From: an uncultured Clostridia bacterium
Lineage (GTDB): Bacteria; Bacillota; Clostridia; Christensenellales; Borkfalkiaceae
NCBI GenBank assembly: GCA_947629225.1
Contig: CANRCY010000075.1
Coordinates: forward strand, 1 to 7,089
Direction of reading: 5' to 3'
Length of the DNA stretch: 7,089 nt
The notes under the pieces are model-generated. The model searched no databases. It saw only the letters and a program-made list of their open reading frames with translations, and was not told the DNA's origin. Shown piece by piece: positions 4,993-7,089 of the stretch (positions are counted from its first letter, which is position 1; each line of letters starts with the position of its first letter). Both the position numbers and the translations under genes were made by a program.

Positions 4993-5638
4993 GACGCTCC
5001 TCTTCGGGCTTGTTGTTTTCGGGCTCGTTTTCGGGCACATTTGCAGGATCGTTTACAGGCTCGCCGACGGGTTCCGTGATAGGTTCGCCGATGGGTTCGG
5101 CGGCGGGCTCTTGCTTCCGCTGTCTGCGGTATTTGCCGAGCGGAAAGACGGCGTCTTTGCCGACAAACAGAATGACGATGAGCAGGGCGACCGCGCCGAA
5201 GGTGATACAAAAATCGGCGATGTTGCAGTTCCCGAAATTGAAGTTGCTTCCGAGCCATGCAAAGGGGCGGAACGCGCTCACGTCCACGAAATCGCGCACA
5301 TAGCCGAGGCAAAGCCTGTCGATGAGATTTCCGACGGCGCCCGCCTCGATGACGGAAAGGCAGACCTGCGCGGGTCTGTTCTTTTTGAATATGGTGAAAA
5401 AGAGGACGGCGATGACGGCGATCAGGACGACGGTCAGCGGGGTGACGATAAAGTCCATCGCCCACTTCGTATTTTCGAACGTTCCGAACGCCATGCCGTA
5501 GTTCTTCGTAAAGGAAAAGTTCATAAAACCCGGGATGAAGGGAACATCCACGAGGTATGCCTCCGCGAACATCTTGGTGATGAGGTCGACCGCGAGAAGG
5601 ACGAGCATGACGATACCGCCGATCAGCGCCGCGATCAT
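4982..5638 (-). CDS. lspA: Lipoprotein signal peptidase II LspA with an acidic Pro/Glu-rich tail
   Basis: Membrane aspartyl protease that removes the signal peptide from diacylglyceryl-modified prolipoproteins. It has 218 residues. Motifs in order: D18..TK22 in the first helix, NYGMAFG (46-52), EAGAVGNLIDRL (98-109) and FNFGNCNIADF (133-143). The expected catalytic Asp pair is D107 and D142. Four transmembrane segments are evident, about 3-20, 64-84, 92-110 and 140-160. The start at 5638 overlaps the previous stop as ATGA and follows a strong GGAGGAGG. The family is usually 150-170 residues. The extra ~45 residues after a basic KYRRQRKQ (169-176) are low complexity: EPIGEPITEPVGEP and related units, rich in Glu, Pro and Asn, probably a disordered cytoplasmic tail. 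The longer frame to 5863 is out-of-frame translation of the upstream gene. Confidence 0.95.
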   Translation of the reverse strand: MIAALIGGIVMLVLLAVDLITKMFAEAYLVDVPFIPGFMNFSFTKNYGMAFGTFENTKWAMDFIVTPLTVVLIAVIAVLFFTIFKKNRPAQVCLSVIEAGAVGNLIDRLCLGYVRDFVDVSAFRPFAWLGSNFNFGNCNIADFCITFGAVALLIVILFVGKDAVFPLGKYRRQRKQEPAAEPIGEPITEPVGEPVNDPANVPENEPENNKPEEERHGE

Positions 5639-6135
5639 GAATCCTCCTCCATGAGCCCGAGCTCCTTGCAAAGATCGCCGAGGTCGAGGGGTTCTTTGGG
5701 GTTGAGCACTTCGTCCAAGTCGAAGCCCGTCTCCTCTTCCGCTTCCTCCTCTTCCGTCTGTTCGCCGAGGCGGGCGCGGAGAGCGTCGGTAAAGGTCTTG
5801 AAGTCGGCGCAATCCTCTTCGTCGGGATATTTTTGAAGGAGACGGTCGGAGAGAAGACGGCACTTTTCGGCGAGCAGAAGGAGCTCTTTGCGCTCCCCTT
5901 CCGTCTCTCCCGCGCTCTCTTCCTTGATCCGCTCTCCCTCTTTGACGGCGCGCATGAGCGCCGCGGAGACTTCGCTCCGCTGGGATTCGAGCACGGAGAG
6001 GCGGGCGCGCAAAATCCTGTTCTCCTCTTTGAGCTCTTCCTGCCGTTCGCGCAGTTCGCGCACGACCCCCTCGTATTCCTCTTTGAGGCGGGCGACGAGC
6101 GCCTGCACTTCCCTCTCTTTATAGCGTCTTTGCAT
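5635..6135 (-). CDS. Coiled-coil protein, DivIVA-like
   Basis: Small soluble protein of 166 residues. Residues 1-75 are strongly charged heptad-like sequence (EELKEENRILRARLSVLESQ and onward), followed by ALMRAVKEGERIKEE at about 59-73. This layout (E/L-N..L..rL..le, then a short A.k.a..i.e helix) resembles the coiled coil of DivIVA/GpsB-type division proteins of Firmicutes. The N-terminal membrane-binding domain of true DivIVA is not evident. The C-terminal part is very acidic (EQTEEEEAEEETG) and ends in LDLGDLCKELGLMEEDS, which could be a short binding helix. The start has AAGGAG 6 bases upstream. It begins 1 bp after the pncB stop and overlaps lspA by 4 bp, so it is probably co-transcribed. 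A role in division or septal positioning is only an inference from the coil similarity; a generic coiled-coil protein is the alternative. Confidence 0.75.
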   Translation of the reverse strand: MQRRYKEREVQALVARLKEEYEGVVRELRERQEELKEENRILRARLSVLESQRSEVSAALMRAVKEGERIKEESAGETEGERKELLLLAEKCRLLSDRLLQKYPDEEDCADFKTFTDALRARLGEQTEEEEAEEETGFDLDEVLNPKEPLDLGDLCKELGLMEEDS

Positions 6136-6136
6136 G

Positions 6137-7089
6137 TTACTCTCCTTTATAGCCGCGCACGAGCTCCGATTTGAGATCGTAGAGGGCGCGGGAAAGGTCC
6201 ACTTTATAGATATGCGGCACGTCGAGGCGGGTATACTCTTCCCAGAACCGACGATATTCCTCTTCGAAATAGGCGTTGATCTCCCGTAAGGGCTTGGGCG
6301 CGTGCACCCGCTTGCCCCCCTTGATGAGTTGCTCGCGCAAGTTCCGCACGCGGAAATCGGTGAGCGTCATGCGCTTCCACGTCTCCACGGGGTGGAAAAT
6401 TTCGAGCGGCTTGTGCTCGTCGATCGTCTCCCCCGCCCGCGTGACGAGGTCGGCGACCGCTTTGTCCGTCGCCCTGTCGTAAATGCGGTAAACTTCCTTC
6501 ATGCCGGGGTTGGTGATCTTCTCCGTCGTATCGGAAAGTTTGATCTTGGGGATCTCTTTGCCCTCTTCGAACACGGCGCAGAGCTTGTAAACGCCGCCGA
6601 GCGCGGGCATATCGGCGCTCGTGATGAGCTTTGTGCCGATCCCCCAGCTGTCGATCTTCGCCCCCTGCTGTTTTAAGGACGTCACCGAATACTCGTCGAG
6701 ATCGCCCGAGGCGCAGATGATCGCCTTGGGAAAGCCCGCCTCATCGAGCATTTTCCGCGCTTCCTTGGAAAGATAAGCCAAATCGCCCGAATCGAGGCGG
6801 ATCCCCTTGGGTTCGTGCCCCGCGGCGCGGAGTTCTTTGAAGACCTGGATCGCATGCGGCACGCCGCTGTGCAGGGTATCGTAGGTATCCACGAGCAGGA
6901 GACAGCCGTCGGGAAAGCTCCGCGCGTAGGCGCGGAACGCTTCGAGCTCGCTCGGGAAATTCATCACCCAGCTGTGCGCCATGGTCCCCGAGACGGGCAC
7001 GGAGAACATCTTGCCCGCCAAGACGTTGGAAGTTCCCACGCAGCCGCCGATCATCGCCGCCCGCGCGCCGTAGATCCCCGCGTCCGCGC
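6137..7089 (-). CDS. pncB: Nicotinate phosphoribosyltransferase, 5'-truncated by the window edge
   Basis: Makes nicotinate mononucleotide from nicotinate and PRPP with ATP, the entry step of the Preiss-Handler NAD salvage pathway. About 316 C-terminal residues are present and the frame is open to the right edge. The first residues read ADAGIYGARAAMIGGCVGTSN, matching the family's central region (abbreviated here). Other family features are GTMAHSWVM, whose His corresponds to the autophosphorylated His of the family, VDTYDT, RLDSGDL, GIGTKLITS and KLSDTTEKITNPGMK. An ATG at 7054 exists but is internal, because strong similarity continues upstream of it. Full-length clostridial proteins are around 470-490 residues, so roughly one third is missing. 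The stop is 1 bp before the DivIVA-like gene. Confidence 0.95.
   Translation of the reverse strand, partial: ADAGIYGARAAMIGGCVGTSNVLAGKMFSVPVSGTMAHSWVMNFPSELEAFRAYARSFPDGCLLLVDTYDTLHSGVPHAIQVFKELRAAGHEPKGIRLDSGDLAYLSKEARKMLDEAGFPKAIICASGDLDEYSVTSLKQQGAKIDSWGIGTKLITSADMPALGGVYKLCAVFEEGKEIPKIKLSDTTEKITNPGMKEVYRIYDRATDKAVADLVTRAGETIDEHKPLEIFHPVETWKRMTLTDFRVRNLREQLIKGGKRVHAPKPLREINAYFEEEYRRFWEEYTRLDVPHIYKVDLSRALYDLKSELVRGYKGE

Noticed and set aside
4993..5040. Longer RluD-like start (317 residues)
   Set aside because: The added residues are out-of-frame lspA tail. GAGGAG and the S4 domain position support the ATG at 4992.
4793..5836. 347-residue plus-strand ORF across lspA and its neighbours
   Set aside because: It is antisense to three well-supported coupled genes, has low-complexity Asp/Arg/Gly-rich content, and lacks a ribosome binding site or domain signal.
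5639..5863. Longer LspA start (293 residues)
   Set aside because: The added Arg/Pro-rich sequence is out-of-frame translation of the DivIVA-like gene. GGAGGAGG and ATGA support 5638.

Overview
The window reads as a piece of a Gram-positive (Firmicutes, class Clostridia) chromosome of moderately high GC. This rests on the DivIVA-like coiled-coil gene, strong AGGAGG-type ribosome binding sites, tight head-to-tail housekeeping genes, and dispersed repeats with GTCATTCCGAGC-type ends that I associate with gut Clostridia metagenome assemblies. That lineage guess (possibly Christensenellales-like) is recollection, not something shown here. Every convincing gene lies on the minus strand, so the window is described below from its right end, in transcription order.

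Right part (7089 to 4087): a compact gene string. It runs from a 5'-truncated nicotinate phosphoribosyltransferase (pncB), through a small coiled-coil DivIVA-like protein and signal peptidase II (lspA), to an RluD-type 23S rRNA pseudouridine synthase. Gaps are 1 bp, -4 bp and -11 bp, so translational coupling is likely. A six-helix membrane protein of unknown function follows 28 bp later with its own Shine-Dalgarno sequence.

Middle (about 3405 to 3064): two near-identical tandem repeat units of about 98 bp. They supply the last ~60 residues of the unknown membrane protein. After them comes a hairpin with a T-rich tract (candidate terminator) and a near-consensus sigma-A promoter that overlaps the start of the next gene.

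Left-middle (3063 to 947): der (EngA, a double GTPase for 50S ribosome assembly) and plsY (glycerol-3-phosphate acyltransferase) overlap by one base (TAATG). The plsY 5' end has captured a dispersed repeat in frame, giving an unusual N-terminal extension.

Left (946 to 355): about 590 bp with no convincing gene. It holds a cluster of palindromic repeats, including a 67-bp imperfect hairpin, and a distinct stretch with several stem-loops (about 770 to 945) that may be a structured RNA or a mobile or conserved element. From 354 the 5' part of a DUF368 (PopT-type undecaprenyl-phosphate translocase) gene runs off the left edge.

Functionally the genes cover NAD salvage, lipoprotein maturation, ribosome maturation (RluD-like, Der), phospholipid synthesis (PlsY) and lipid-carrier recycling (DUF368). 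The notable part is the repeats: the same family occurs between genes and, at two places, inside reading frames where it has become protein sequence.
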